Assembly (NCBI RefSeq): GCF_016808095.1
Contig: NC_068973.1
Span: forward strand, 6,506,501 to 6,570,500
DNA length: 64,000 nt
Direction of reading: 5' to 3'
DNA from: Vigna angularis
Taxonomy: Eukaryota; Streptophyta; Magnoliopsida; Fabales; Fabaceae
Positions 31,201-43,501 of this stretch are shown here, piece by piece. The notes beneath the pieces are model-generated. The model did no database searches. It saw only the letters and a program-made list of their open reading frames with translations, and was not told the DNA's origin. Position numbers and translations under genes: made by a program. How positions within the stretch are numbered: the first letter of the stretch is position 1; each line of letters opens with the position of its first letter.

Positions 31201-31819
31201 TTCATTCCATAGAGGATAGGATGTGTTCATGGTAATAAACATCTTCCAATTCTTTGGTCTCAACTCCACGCCTGGGTTTGGATTCAGATTAATAATATTC
31301 ACACGAATGAAAATGAGATAGTCACTCTTCATGAATCAAAAAATGTGCACTGATTTCAAAGTACGGATAAAAAAATATTTACATTTTTATCATCTTCATT
31401 AGTATGCGAAGAAATATAACCTAAAAATATGTAATGACAAAAACAACCTTGAAAAAAATAATAGATAAGTGACAAAAATATGAAAAAAAATCAATTTATA
31501 AATATATATATATATATATATATATAATAATTAATATTTTATTTTAATATAATTTACATTAATTATATTTTATTTTAAATTACTTTTACGATTAAGGGTA
31601 AAATAGTAATATTTTATTTTTATGCAATAAAATACTTTTTTAATTTATTAAATTTATCTTATCACTCACTAATTTTATCTCAAATTTCTTTATTTTTTTT
31701 TATTATTTTTCTTAATTCAAACAATTATACTTTTCCTTCTCCTTTCTCTCAAATACACTCTTTCAAATTTATTTTTAAAAACAAATACACTAAAAACACC
31801 ATTATGTTAGGGTTGACAA

Positions 31820-32341
31820 TAGGGATGACAAAAAAATTCGTACCAGCGGATGAAATTTGCGACGAATAATTAGTACCCGTGGGTAGTAAATACTCGCAGA
31901 TTGCAGATTGCTGGTATTTTACTACCATTTATAAACAAATCGGGTGCGAGTATTTATACTATCTAACCCGTCGGTACTCATTATCCGCAAAAGATAAAAA
32001 TAATAATTTAATTTATATTTTATTTAGTTAAATTAAATTTAAAATAAAATTAATTTATATTTTATTAGATTAAATTTAATTAAAATTAATTTTAATTTAT
32101 ATTTTATTTTATTTATATTAATTTATATATTTTTTATAATTTTATTTTAAAAATGCATAAAATATATATTTTTAATGTTTGCGTGTATACGCAGATACCT
32201 ACGGGTTTTAAAATATCTGATGATTTTTTTGAAACAGATATTTACATGGGTAACGAGCGGATTGCGAGTGAAATTTTCATTTTGCGGCTTGGATTGTAGG
32301 TAGGTACTATTCGTACCCTACCCGACATGTTGTCATTCCTA
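31820..32341. mobile_element. hAT-like MITE with perfect 8-bp target duplication
   Basis: The element starts TAGGGATGACAA and ends TTGTCATTCCTA, giving a 12-bp inverted repeat with one mismatch. It is flanked on both sides by GTTGACAA (31812-31819 and 32342-32349). An 8-bp duplication with T-A ends is the hAT signature. The 522-bp interior is AT-rich apart from short GC-rich subterminal words near both ends and has no coding capacity, so it is non-autonomous. Confidence 0.88.
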
Positions 32342-32349
32342 GTTGACAA

Positions 32350-34846
32350 ACTCATTCCTAAAATTAAAAAAATTTAAATTGTCAATTATGTGTTTTATTT
32401 ATTTCAAGATTACATCAATCATGGGATAATTTAGGGTTTATTTGAATTAACACTTTTAAAGTTGTTTTTCATGCACAATTAGGTATAATAAGAGAAATGA
32501 AAATAAATATTATATAAAACAATATCACATTAAAATATTAAATAAATAAGTAGGATAAATGTGAAATTGGAGATTGTATATAGGATGTCAACACCACCAT
32601 TCTCACTTATCTAACTTAAGAACGATGTTATTTCGACTAAACTTGATTTCGATCCAATATAAAGACGGAGTCATATCGACTAAGTTTGATGTTTTATTAT
32701 ATTAGACATGACACAATTCATAATTACTTGATACGGTATTATAACAAGTACAGTCAAATATTTACTGGTATAGTAGGTTGTGTACGTCATAATCTTCTTT
32801 TAAAGTATGTGAGGTTTTTTCTCAAAAATATTATAAATAATTCTCTTAGACATCATAAAGTCCAATATGGAGATGAGTCTTGTTTAACTATATGAATTTG
32901 TCGCTTCTTCATGAGTCATTTTGTGTTTTTATATAAGTGATCTAGTCTTGAATCCTTTAACGGTAACTTTTTATGCTTCTTTTGCTAGTTATCTAATTTT
33001 GGAACATCTAACTATACTTTACAAAATGTTTAATATCTATTCCTTAACCTAATTGTGATAGAAAATAACATTTAAATAATTCATTTTAAATATTTTTTTT
33101 CTTTTCTACATGATTGTACTACAATCAACATAATAAAATAAACTTATTATAATGATTATTAATACTATCAACATAATAAAGATCATATAATAAGTCATTT
33201 TACATACTTTTTTAGCCTTTATTGTGATAGTTAGAACCAAAATATAATAAGATGTAATTACTTCAATAATTTTTTTAACTAGTGAAAATCTTTCACGGTA
33301 CATAGAGAGGGAGAGGTAAATAATGTTACCATATTGGTCAGAATGTTGTTGAATATTGATATTTACGGCTTTCACGGATTAAACCATTGTGCCATGGAGA
33401 ATTCGTAACAGATGATCATACTGTCTTGAGTTGTTCTTCTATGGAGGTAGCTTTGTCTGATATCAAAGATAAAACTGTTCGGAAAAATCTCACGCACTCA
33501 AATAATTTCCTGAAATTGAGTCTTATTATTCATTATAATTGAAAATTTTAAATAATCATAACACTTACAATATTAAGAGAAATAAAAATAAAATATTAAT
33601 TATCTTAAACATAAAATCTGTTTAATATTATATCTAAATAAACTGAAAATCATAATTATTTATCCTATTTTATCTCTATTAAATCAAATTAAATATTACA
33701 GTATCCAAAAACTAATAAAATAAAATTTTTAAACAAAATTATTAATAAAACCTTAAAATTTAAGATTATCCAAAAAAACGACACATTTGAGTTTTTTTTT
33801 TTTTTTCACTTTTTATATTATATTTGACATGACTACATAGGACAAATTGAGGTGTGAACATCATTGAAATACCACCATTCATAGTGATGTAAACATGCCA
33901 AAGTTTATTTAAAAGATTTTATCCCGAGAAATTTTGGGACATGCTCACTGTTACGGTAAAATCGAATATAAAAGGTACAGTGAATTCTCTTGACTTAAAA
34001 TAAATAATATTAAAATTAAAATAGTTTAGTTAGTAAAAATTAATATTTTTTTTATAAGTAAGACAGTTACAAATTATATTTTATTTAAAATCACATGTCA
34101 AAATTTGTTTAAAAATTTTTATCTTTAGAAATTTCGGAACATGTCCACCGTCGACCCAAATATTGATCTCCCTAGTCAAATGAGTCTGCTATGGATGATA
34201 ATACCAATCAAATTTGACTCCCACAATAATTTAAAGCTTTTTATTCCACTGTACATCTGCACTAACTCAACCAAGTAAATCACACCAACTCATTTTGATT
34301 TACTTCAAAATAATATACCTTCGTAAAATAAATAAAATATTAAGTATAAAAGATCAATAAAATATTAAAATATATATTATTCTGTAAATTTTATGATTAT
34401 TAAAATAATCTTTAAATACTAATTCTAATTCAACAACCTTTTATTTTTTTCTTTCTAAAATGCATTCTCTTGTTGAGATACAGATTGACATTGATTCGTA
34501 ATTCAAACTAGCACGGCAACACACATGACATCTCACAGTCTACTTTATTGATTTTTATGTGAACATTTTTTGACTCCGAGAGAGGAAAAATAGATGGCAA
34601 GATTGCGAGAAAAACTGAGAATCAAAATAATATTCTATGTATCTGTTTAACATTTTACGCCCCTTTGAAAGAGAAAGAAAGAAAGAAGTAAGAAATCGGT
34701 GGAATGATTACTTAGAAATAAATTAATAAAAAATTAGAAAATTTTAATCGTTATTAATATTTTTTTATTTATTTTAACATTATTTTTAACTATTCATCAT
34801 TAATATTATAATAGAAAACGAAAAAAACAAAATACCCACCTGTGCT
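32350..34846. other. AT-rich spacer
   Basis: No gene supported. A roughly 60-bp word around AAATTTTGGGACATGCTCAC (33929-33948) is repeated in diverged form near 34130-34150. Short mixed-complexity stretches near 33380-33520 are unassigned. Confidence 0.45.
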
Positions 34847-37059
34847 AAAAGTGTCAGACCTCACTAAAAACGCACTCAAAACCACTCTGAATGGATGTCA
34901 GGTGTCAAGCGAAGGAAATCTGGAAATCAGAAAGTGGGAGACAGGTGTGGGCAGCAAAGTGGTCGTTCGTCCTTGACGGTGGTAGCAAATCTTAGTTTTT
35001 TCAAAACTCACGCCACTCTCTGCATGCAACCTCTTTTCCAAATTCTGAAACTTCATTTTTCTCCTCCTTCTCTCTAAAAGCTCTTCCTTCTCTCTAAAAA
35101 ATCTCACCCTTTCTCTTCTCCGATCACCACTCAAGCACCGCAGAAGCACTTCCGGCGTCAAGAGCTTCAGTTTGAGCCGATCGATTTCGGGTTCTGAACT
35201 GGTAAGTTCTTCCTCTCCTTTAGCCGTTCGTTTTCTGGCACATGCAAACCAATATTCTGGTTGCATGAGTTCATAATCTCGTTCTGAGCCATTTTTGGTC
35301 TTTTGTTTGGTTTAGTTTTGGAGAATTGTTGAGCGTTGAGGGTAGAAGGACTTGTAGTAGTGTGAACTGTATTCTGCCTTTAGGAACGTTCGGTCACGCT
35401 CAGAGATAAGGGAAGCTTATTAATTTAATTTATATGTTGCTTGTATTGCATGAACGTTCGTTGAGTTGATGAATTAAAATGAAGTATGATTGTGCTATGT
35501 TTTGATGTATGAAGTATGTGAAATTTCTATGATGTGGATGTATGAAATTATGTAGATAAATGTTGAGAAATTGAATTGAGATAAATGATTTCTAAGTATG
35601 AAAATTCCCTATGATAATGTATGTTCGTTACTGAATGGTCTTTGACCGTTCGGTTTTTCTCGGGGACTCGCTTAGAACTGGATTCTTTAATTTGGAAGGA
35701 ATTTATGTTGAGGACGAGCGTCTTCGTCTAGTACAATTTGTGTACAGGTGTTCCACCAAGGATATCCTTTCCTTGGTATTTTAATATAAATTTAAGTATA
35801 TCTGTGTAGTAGTATGTCCGTTCGTTCTTGAACATTAGTCAAATGATACCTTATATTCACCAAGCGCTCGTACGATTTAGAGTTAGGTCTTTCACCAAGC
35901 GCTCGTACTATTTAGTGTTGGGTATTACACCAAGCTCTCATTCTTTTTTCTATAATCTATCTTAATGAAAATAGCGTTCGTCCAAATTCAATAGAGTTCT
36001 CTCTCTACCGTGCTCGGTCATTGACTGACATTCGGTTTTCTTGATGTTAAACTCAAATAAGCTAAGTATTTATACGAAGGGTGAAATTTAGATGATTAAT
36101 AATGAAAGATGAATAAAATTTGATATGGATGGAATGTTTTGGATTATGGACGAGCGTTCCAGGGAGGAATAGCTCATGAATGGATATTGGAATTTGGTAA
36201 AGTATGAATGTGGGCATTAATTTGGACAGATAGGACTAACCTCGGGTGGCAGCTGTTGAGGGCATCCCAGTTGTAACGTCCCGGCAACTCACAGGGACCA
36301 TCGACTGCCCCCACAGATCACCACCAGGCTTTCCAGTGTGCTTTGTCCTCACTCGCACACTTTCCGGGAAAACTTCCCAGAAGGTCACCCATCCCAGAAT
36401 TGTAAGATCCTTAAAAAAATATTTGTAAGTTAAATACTAGATAAAAAAAAAATGAATAGTAAATTGTGAATAGTAAAAGGTGAATAGTAAAAAGTGAATA
36501 GTAAAAAAAAAATAAAAATAAAAAAAAAATATATTTTTGGAAAGGATAAGTGTTACACGTAGCTTTGAGATCAGAATTCACCAATTTGCAAATAAAAAAT
36601 TATTTTTGTAATAGTAAAATGAATAAAAAAATGAATAGTAAAAATGAATAGTAAAAATGAATAGTAAATTTTTTTACTACAAATAGCCAAGGGGGGGAGG
36701 CTGGAAATTTACACCAAAATTCTAGAGAAATTGTGAGAGAAGAGAGTTGGAGTAAATTATAGTTGAAGAGGGGAAATTCTGGAAGTTTCCGGAGAACGGT
36801 TTGAGAAGAGGAAACTAAGTCTGGAATAGAGGTAAGGGGAGCCAACTTTGAGTATTTCCTTTTGTATTATCTTGAGTCTTGGATATGTTATATTTTGCTT
36901 TTCTGATCTTATATCTTGAATATGGAGTATTTTGTTTCTGTATGATCTTAAATTTTAAATGAGAGTATGCTTTGTATTGATATCCAAGTGTGATAGTTGT
37001 AAAATGTAATGTTGATTATGTTATGCCACTTGTATGTTATTAGTTGTTTATTTTTTTGT

Positions 37060-37495
37060 ATTTTGGAAGGATTAGAAATTGTCTAACCGGCTCTGCCAGA
37101 TTCAATTTCTTGTTTCCCCAAACATTCTATTGTTTCCCTTATTTAATTGTATTTTGGAAGGATTAGAAATTGTCTAACCGGCTCTGCCAGATTCAATTTC
37201 TTGTTTCCCCAAACTTTCTATTGCTTCAGTTATTTATTTTATTGCACTTTTGGAAGGATTAGAAGTTGTCTAACCGGCTCTGCCAGATTCAACTTCTTGT
37301 TTCCCCAAACTATTTATTGCTTTACTTATTTATTTTATTGCATTTTTGGAAGGATTAGAAGTTGTCTAACCGGCTCTGCCAGATTCAACTTCTTATTTCC
37401 CCAGACATGTATTGTTCTTGTTATTTAATTATATTGTATTTTGGGATGGATTAGAAGTTGTCTAACCGGCTCTGCCAGATTCAACTTCTTGTTTC
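37060..37495 (+). repeat. Five tandem units (about 91-97 bp) containing a conserved hairpin
   Basis: Each unit has GGATTAGAARTTG, the invariant loop TCTAACCGGCTCTGCCAGAT and CAAYTTCTT, then a T/C-rich spacer. The 7-bp stems lie at 37075/37103, 37166/37194, 37262/37290, 37358/37386 and 37454/37482. Units 1-2 pair GAAATTG with CAATTTC. Units 3-5 pair GAAGTTG with CAACTTC. Confidence 0.9.
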
Positions 37496-38504
37496 CCATA
37501 AATTTTTATATTAAGATTATTCTTATGATTGTCAAATATTGTATTCTTCTATGACCATTTATAGTAATATCTTATTATGGGTAATTGTTTATAATTATCT
37601 TGTATGAATTCTATCATGAATGAGTTTCTTGGCTGAAATTGATCTTGTTGGAAGGTCTGGAGTAAGGATTCTGTAATAACTTGTATATGAGTATTAAATA
37701 GATGTAGTGATACTATTTGAGGTTGTTGTAAGACGAAGTAAAAATATTAAAATTAGGCATTTTAGATTTAGAGCATAAGCGAACAAGGTAGATAATTTAA
37801 ATAAATAAATTGTTAATTATTGAAGGCCTCCCTTTGTTGGTAGGATAGAGGAACCTTAAAAACCTGAGTTGGCACATCCCTGATCATAGAGCAGCCCTGG
37901 CCTGGTCCAGTCAGTTGTGACTAGTCATATGTGTTGGCGTCGAAGGTGAGTTTGATGCGTTCAGACATCTGGGTCCTCTCCGGTGACCAATTGGGGTAAA
38001 GAAAGATCTCTAATAGGATGAAATTAAAATAAAATAAGTTAATTCGAGATGCATAAATTTATCATGGTAAAAACTTCATATATATTTTATTTATCGTTAC
38101 ATTGAGTTCAGACTTTAATACGTAGTGGCTAAGATATGATGAAATGTTTTGGCTGATCTATGAATCTTTAATTGGTGAAAATATGTTGAGTTATACTCGT
38201 TATGGTCAAAAATGAGTTTATAATATGAAGTATGATAGTCGGCGATATGTTTAATTTATTAACACCAAAATAGGTTATTGTCAAATTATGATTAGAGAAT
38301 GAACATGATTGAGTTATGTGGAGAAGAGGTTATGAATTGTTGATTTGATGAAATGTTGGAGTGGATAAGAGAGTATGAAATGTTGAGGTGATGAAATGTT
38401 GGAGTGGATATAAGAAATTATTGCTTATGAAATGATGTTCCCTACGGGAAGTAGTATGTTCGGTTATACCATGAGAGCTTGGTATGAACAAAGTAACACC
38501 TGAG

Positions 38505-38690
38505 GTTAATGAAAGCAGGCAGCAAGTGGTCTGACCATAAGGCTTTGACATAAATATGTGGATCATAAGTTTTATAGAAGCAGGCAGAGAGCGGTCTGAC
38601 CATAAGGCTTCAGAGAGTAAGACATAGTATACAGGTGAGGCTTAAGGAAGCAGGCAGAGAGCGGTCTGACCATAAGGCTTCGTGAGTAAG
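38505..38690 (+). repeat. Three tandem units (about 65-70 bp) with GAAGC/GCTTC ends
   Basis: Each unit carries AGCAGGCAG then GGTCTGACCATAAGGCTT. Unit 1 starts AAAGC (38512) and closes GCTTT (38542). Units 2 and 3 start GAAGC (38577, 38647) and close GCTTC (38607, 38677). Confidence 0.85.
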
Positions 38691-40247
38691 CATAGTATAA
38701 ATTGTAAGGTTTATGAAATTGAGGAAGATGATTTTGATAATGATGAATTAATGACATCGGGGTAATGATATTTGAGTAATTGTAGAAATAAATGATTAAA
38801 CTATTCTTATTACAAGTTTAATGATTGATTTGATATGGTTGGCTTACCCTTATTTGTTTATGCTATGATCATATAACTCATGTTATATGTGATTAGATAA
38901 TGTTGCAGATGTGGTTGAAAAAGCTTAGAGATGAGAGAGATGCGGGGAAAACCTTTCATGGATTTTTGTAAAAAGAATAAATTTGTATTGGGAAGATTAT
39001 GTTGTGTAAAATTTAAAAGTTGAAATGTCAACGGTGAAGACTATATTGTTTAAAGTTTGTAAGTTTGGTATTGTACTTTGGAGTAATTGAAATAAAGTTT
39101 GATTGTTTATATGAGATATCGAATTAATTTAGTCTCTACTATCAGTAATACCCTTTAAAATATTTGGGTGTTACAAGAATTGCTCCAAGCTAAGCACGCT
39201 TAACCATGGAGTTCTTATGAGTTAGGCTACCGAAAAGCAAATGCATTTTGGTGATATGAGTAGTCAAATCAATTCCTTTAAGCTATCCTTCAACTGTATA
39301 GTCCCATACCTACACAGTCTCCAGATCCCTCTCATTCCGGTGTATGCTCGATTCGTCCATGTACCCCTTCCACCCGAAGCTGCCAGGAGCCGCTCCTTGA
39401 CTGTGCCCCCTGCACCATGCCTCTTGCACCGGCGTCACTCCCCGCCCTCGTTAGTGCCCGGATGTCACATGATTTGAAGGGGTACATGGACGAATCGAGC
39501 ATACACCGGAATGAGAGGGATCTGGAGACTGTGTAGGTATGGGACTATACAGTTGAAGGATAGCTTAAAGGAATTGATTTGACTACTCATATCACCAAAA
39601 TGCATTTGCTTTTCGGTAGCCTAACTCATAATCTGTGGGGGCAGTCGATGGTCCCTGTGAGTTGCCGGGACGTTACACCAGTTACTACATCACTTGGGTG
39701 CACGAACGTCGTAGCTACACAGATTTCATACAGTCAGTATAGTATTAGGCTTTTAATGAACGAATGATGAGTTATCTTGTTTGGTGGATTGTGTGAAATA
39801 TATGTTTATACATGAATTAAATTACATAGCTAGAAGAGGCGCTGGAGGAAGATAACTTAGTAGAAGTTAAGACCGAACAGTAGAACCGTTCTGTCAGTAG
39901 TATAGTCTGATAGTAAGGTCATCGCTCGATCACCTTTTCCCTTTGTTTTTGTATGACCGTTCGGTATGGGCTTTTGTAAACCGTTCGGTCAGAATTGTTT
40001 AGTTTTAAGATGATCGTTTGACCATCGTTTTCCCTTTTCTTTTGGTAGGACCGTTCGGTATAGTATTTTATAAACCGTTCGGTCGGGATTTGCTTATGTT
40101 GTTCGGTTTTAAATTTTTAGTTTTTTTGTAAGGCCGTTCGGTCACAACCGTACGTTCTACTTTAATGTAAGACTGATCTGTAATATTATTTAATATGATT
40201 ATTCTATTATATAGTTTTAGACTATATTTTTGGGATGTTACAAAAAG

Positions 40248-43200
40248 TGTTGACGTCTCTCTCTTTTTTGTGTGTATTTTATAAGTCTTTTTATCTTAAT
40301 CACTTTTGTGTACTCGCACACTTTATATTAACCTTTTTCCTCACAATTAAACTTTAAACTCAAGCATGCAAATCCTTAAAATCATAATATGTAATTATTT
40401 TAAACTTAGTAGTTCGTCATAAACGAGTGTGTACACTTCAAAGAATGCCAAAAATAAATAAAAAATATTTAAATATTTAAATATGAATCTAATTTTTATA
40501 TTAAATAAAAACAAAAAAATATATTTATAAACTCATTGTCTCAAAAGATTTTGGATTGAAAATAATATTAAGTTTTTATATGAGCTGAAGTCATTTTTTA
40601 TAATATCTTATTAGTATTAATTTTCTATTGAAAAAAGGATTAAATAATATCTAAGATAATTGAATTGATTGTTTAAAACTTTAATTTATTTTATTAAAAC
40701 AACTTATTTAGAAGATGTAATTTTTGTGAAACACAAAAATACTCAATAAATATAAAATAAAATATAATAAAGGGATATAAAAAAAGATTTTCAGATTCAT
40801 TTAAGTGATGTCAATTACAGATTCAATATCAATATGTTGGACTTAAGAGATATCGCTTTTAATATCTTGCAATTTTCGTATTATATATAATTACATTCTG
40901 ATACATGTAATCACACAAGATATGAATGAAATATATCTAAACCAATCCCTGAGAGACATTACAAACATATGCATAAGTACTCTGCACAACACACCAGACA
41001 AGATGCAATCAAACAATGCATAAAGCTAAGGAAAAAAAAATATCACCTATATGTGATGAATATCCAAATATGTGAATCAAAGAGCATAAAAGAAATTTCA
41101 TAACTATGTAAATTAATATCTCGAAATGTTTCTTGTAAGTATGAAATTAGTATTATTTATTGAAAGCAATTGATAACTATCTAAAAGAACATAGAAAAGG
41201 ATGTGTAGAAAACATTTCATAAAGAATTTAATTGATTATGTTTAAAGTTAATATGTTATTTTGTGTTTCAAGTATGAGATCGAGATTAATAGTTGTAGAG
41301 GGTTTGAATGTTCGTTCTCACCTTGTCATTCGTCCTTATCGTTCGCTCGGTTACATTTTGAGATTATTTAAATATGTATTTATAAATTTCAAAATGAGTT
41401 TAGATTAGTGACAACCTAATTATGACCCAATTGATAGTAATCATGCTTTATCTTTAATTTATTAATATTAAAGTTAATCTCTTTATAGGCTAGTTCAATT
41501 AGTTGGTCATAACCGCACGATTTAAAGAGTATCATATGGTCCATCGTTGATAGTTTGAACCATCTCATCCATAATTAATCTAACAATCATACAATACATT
41601 TTATTTTATGTTGCTCTTAAAAATAGATCAATATTTAATTAATTATCTCTAAATTAACCAATTAATTGAACAAGCTAAAATATGGTTTAATCAATTATTT
41701 ACACAATTATGGTTTCGACGAATTAACGTAATTAAATATTACTAAAGATAGTTGATGATGTTACTTAAAATTATGAAGACTATAAACAACCATGTTTCTT
41801 GATCTAAAATAAATTCTTACTATATTCACGATTCTCAAAATTTTATGTCAACTATAAACAATGGCACATACCCAATTTCACTATTCAAGATTTGAATAAA
41901 CTTAATCAATAATCTATTTTATTCTTTTTTTCTGCTTTGGTACTAATATACATAAAAGAAAAAAAAAATATTTTTATCCCCTTTGAACATGAATTAAAAG
42001 AAGGAAATTGTACATAATAAAATTTGTTCAAAGAAGAAAAATGTACATAATAAAATAAAATGTGAAAGAAAAATATTAGATTTATTATTAATAATTGCAT
42101 AAATTATATATGATCATATACCTAATACTTTTAAAAACGTCTCAAACAACTCAATAAACTAAGAGTCCAAACATTTAATATACGATCATTTACGTAGTAC
42201 TTTTAAAAACATCTCAAACAACTTAACAAACAAAAAGTCCTAAAATTTAATATACCCACACGTTTAATGTTTTTTTTTAAAATTTTAATTACATATTATT
42301 ATATATCTACGTTTAATGTTTTTTTATTTATTTTAATTACAATAAAAAAACTGTAATTGACACGTGTATAATGACATTTTAAAAAATCAAATCACATTAT
42401 GGAAATTTCCTTACATGTATGTTGAGGACGTGAGTAATTCGTTAAGAGAATTAAATCCGAGACTTTTAAAAGAAAATGGATAAAAGTTGATCAAAATTTG
42501 AAAAAAGAATAAAAACCAAAGTAACATGATAATTTAGAAATAAATAACGTATTTAACTTAAAAATAAAACTAAATATTTTATAATTATTATATTATTAAT
42601 TAAAATGGTTTAATTAATTATATCTATTACTATGATTTTATTTAAAAACACTTAAGTGTTATTTCTGTTTCTTTTTCTTTACAAAAGGAAAATAAAAATA
42701 ATAATAACCTAAAACATTTTCCAGTTAAAAGTTCAAATTTAAATAACCATTTTTGATAATTGTTTTATAAAATATTAAAGATTATTCAATTAATTAAAGA
42801 GTTTAATTACTTATTTGTTATTCATCTATATGAATGCATAATTTAACATATAGTTCCTAAAAACTAGATCAAACTGATCGGTGGGATTGAGAATGAGTCT
42901 CCTATGCGATTAGGTAGTAGTATAAAACAGATGATGCGCAACACCAGATATAATTGGTCAAACCAATAAAAAGCAATTTAGAAAAATATTAATAAATTTA
43001 TCATTTAAAATATTGATGCATATTATTGAAATTTTAATTTAAATACGATATACATATTTAATTTAAAGATTTATATGTATGTTAATTATCAAGACCAATT
43101 AAAGTACAAGTCCACTCATTTATTGAAAAGTTTAAATTTTAGAGAAAAAAAATAGGGTAAAAAGGCTGCCACGAGCATGAGCACACCAATCAATTTGCAA

Positions 43201-43501
43201 ACATTGACAATGACGGCAACATAAGAACAACATCATCCACAGCACATTTACTTCGACACCTTCATGTCGATTCCTGTTCATTATCTTTATTTTCCGGAAT
43301 TGCCCATTCAGGTTAATGCAACACATGCATTGGACTCATACCCAAAGCCCCAAACACAGATTTGGAACAAGAAGCAAGCAAATAATTCAATAGTGTCTCT
43401 CAAATCTCACTTCAAACAATAATGAACAAACAAACAAACACAGCAGAACGAACGAAATTGAATGTCTCTAAGGAGCAAGACGCAACAATGGGAGTGTCGG
43501 T
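40248..43501. other. AT-rich spacer downstream of the CIPK gene
   Basis: No gene supported. About 41370-41600 is a diverged copy of the repeat at about 16060-16290. Two copies of a roughly 60-bp word (TAATACTTTTAAAAACGTCT at 42123-42142, and a variant near 42200) lie in tandem. The segment next to 43501 probably contains the kinase 3' UTR. Confidence 0.45.

Larger units (their letters stand above)
26831..31819. other. AT-rich spacer with repeat debris
   Basis: No intact gene found. It contains the MULE-type end at 27200-27480 and the degenerate AACTTGACTTGG repeat at 27830-28260. A region at about 29930-30660 has a TATA-like CCTATATATACATATA (30508-30523) followed by a pyrimidine-rich, more complex stretch and a possible donor at 30651. 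This could be the start of a non-coding transcript, but no ORF supports a gene. Confidence 0.4.
36401..39175 (+). mobile_element. Solo LTR, family B, nested inside the Cassandra-like element
   Basis: The sequence begins TGTAAGATCC, ends GGGTGTTACA and is flanked by AGAAT (36396-36400 and 39176-39180). It splits the 5S-like block of its host element. The 2775 bp hold no coding region. Inside are five tandem units at about 37060-37495 and three at about 38505-38690. Long LTRs with internal tandem arrays suit a Ty3-type family, but the family itself was not recognised. Confidence 0.82.
36272..39677 (-). mobile_element. Cassandra-like 5S-derived TRIM in foldback form, interrupted
   Basis: Inverted ends TGTAACGTCCCGGCAACTCA and its complement sit inside the 5-bp duplication CCAGT (36267-36271 and 39678-39682). 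Without the inner insertion it is about 626 bp. Read on the minus strand, the left arm is a complete LTR-like unit (TGTGACATCC at 39469 to GACGTTACA at 36272). It includes a block closely matching plant 5S rRNA: GGTTAAGCGTGCTTAGCTTG, then GGGATGGGTGACCTTCTGGG. LTRs carrying 5S sequence define Cassandra TRIMs. The right arm (39470-39677) is a second LTR piece in opposite orientation lacking about 117 bp that includes most of the 5S block. A normal Cassandra has direct LTRs, so this is a rearranged foldback copy. Confidence 0.72.
34852..40242 (+). mobile_element. Solo LTR, family A, copy 1 (interrupted by a nested element)
   Basis: The sequence begins TGTCAGACC, ends GGGATGTTACA and is flanked by AAAAG on both sides (34847-34851 and 40243-40247). 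TG..CA ends with a 5-bp duplication are those of an LTR. No retroelement gene, primer-binding site or second LTR lies inside, so it is read as a solo LTR left by LTR-LTR recombination. Removing the nested insertion at 36272-39677 leaves about 1980 bp. That remainder aligns end to end with the inverse copy at 47699-50263, including the shared words CTCGGGTGGCAGCTGTTGAG, triplicated CACCAAGCGCTCGTAC and ACCGTTCGGT-type motifs. Confidence 0.85.

Noticed and set aside
34852..40242. Full-length LTR retrotransposon
   Set aside because: No gag-pol, no primer-binding site and no second LTR; the internal material is explained by nested insertions.
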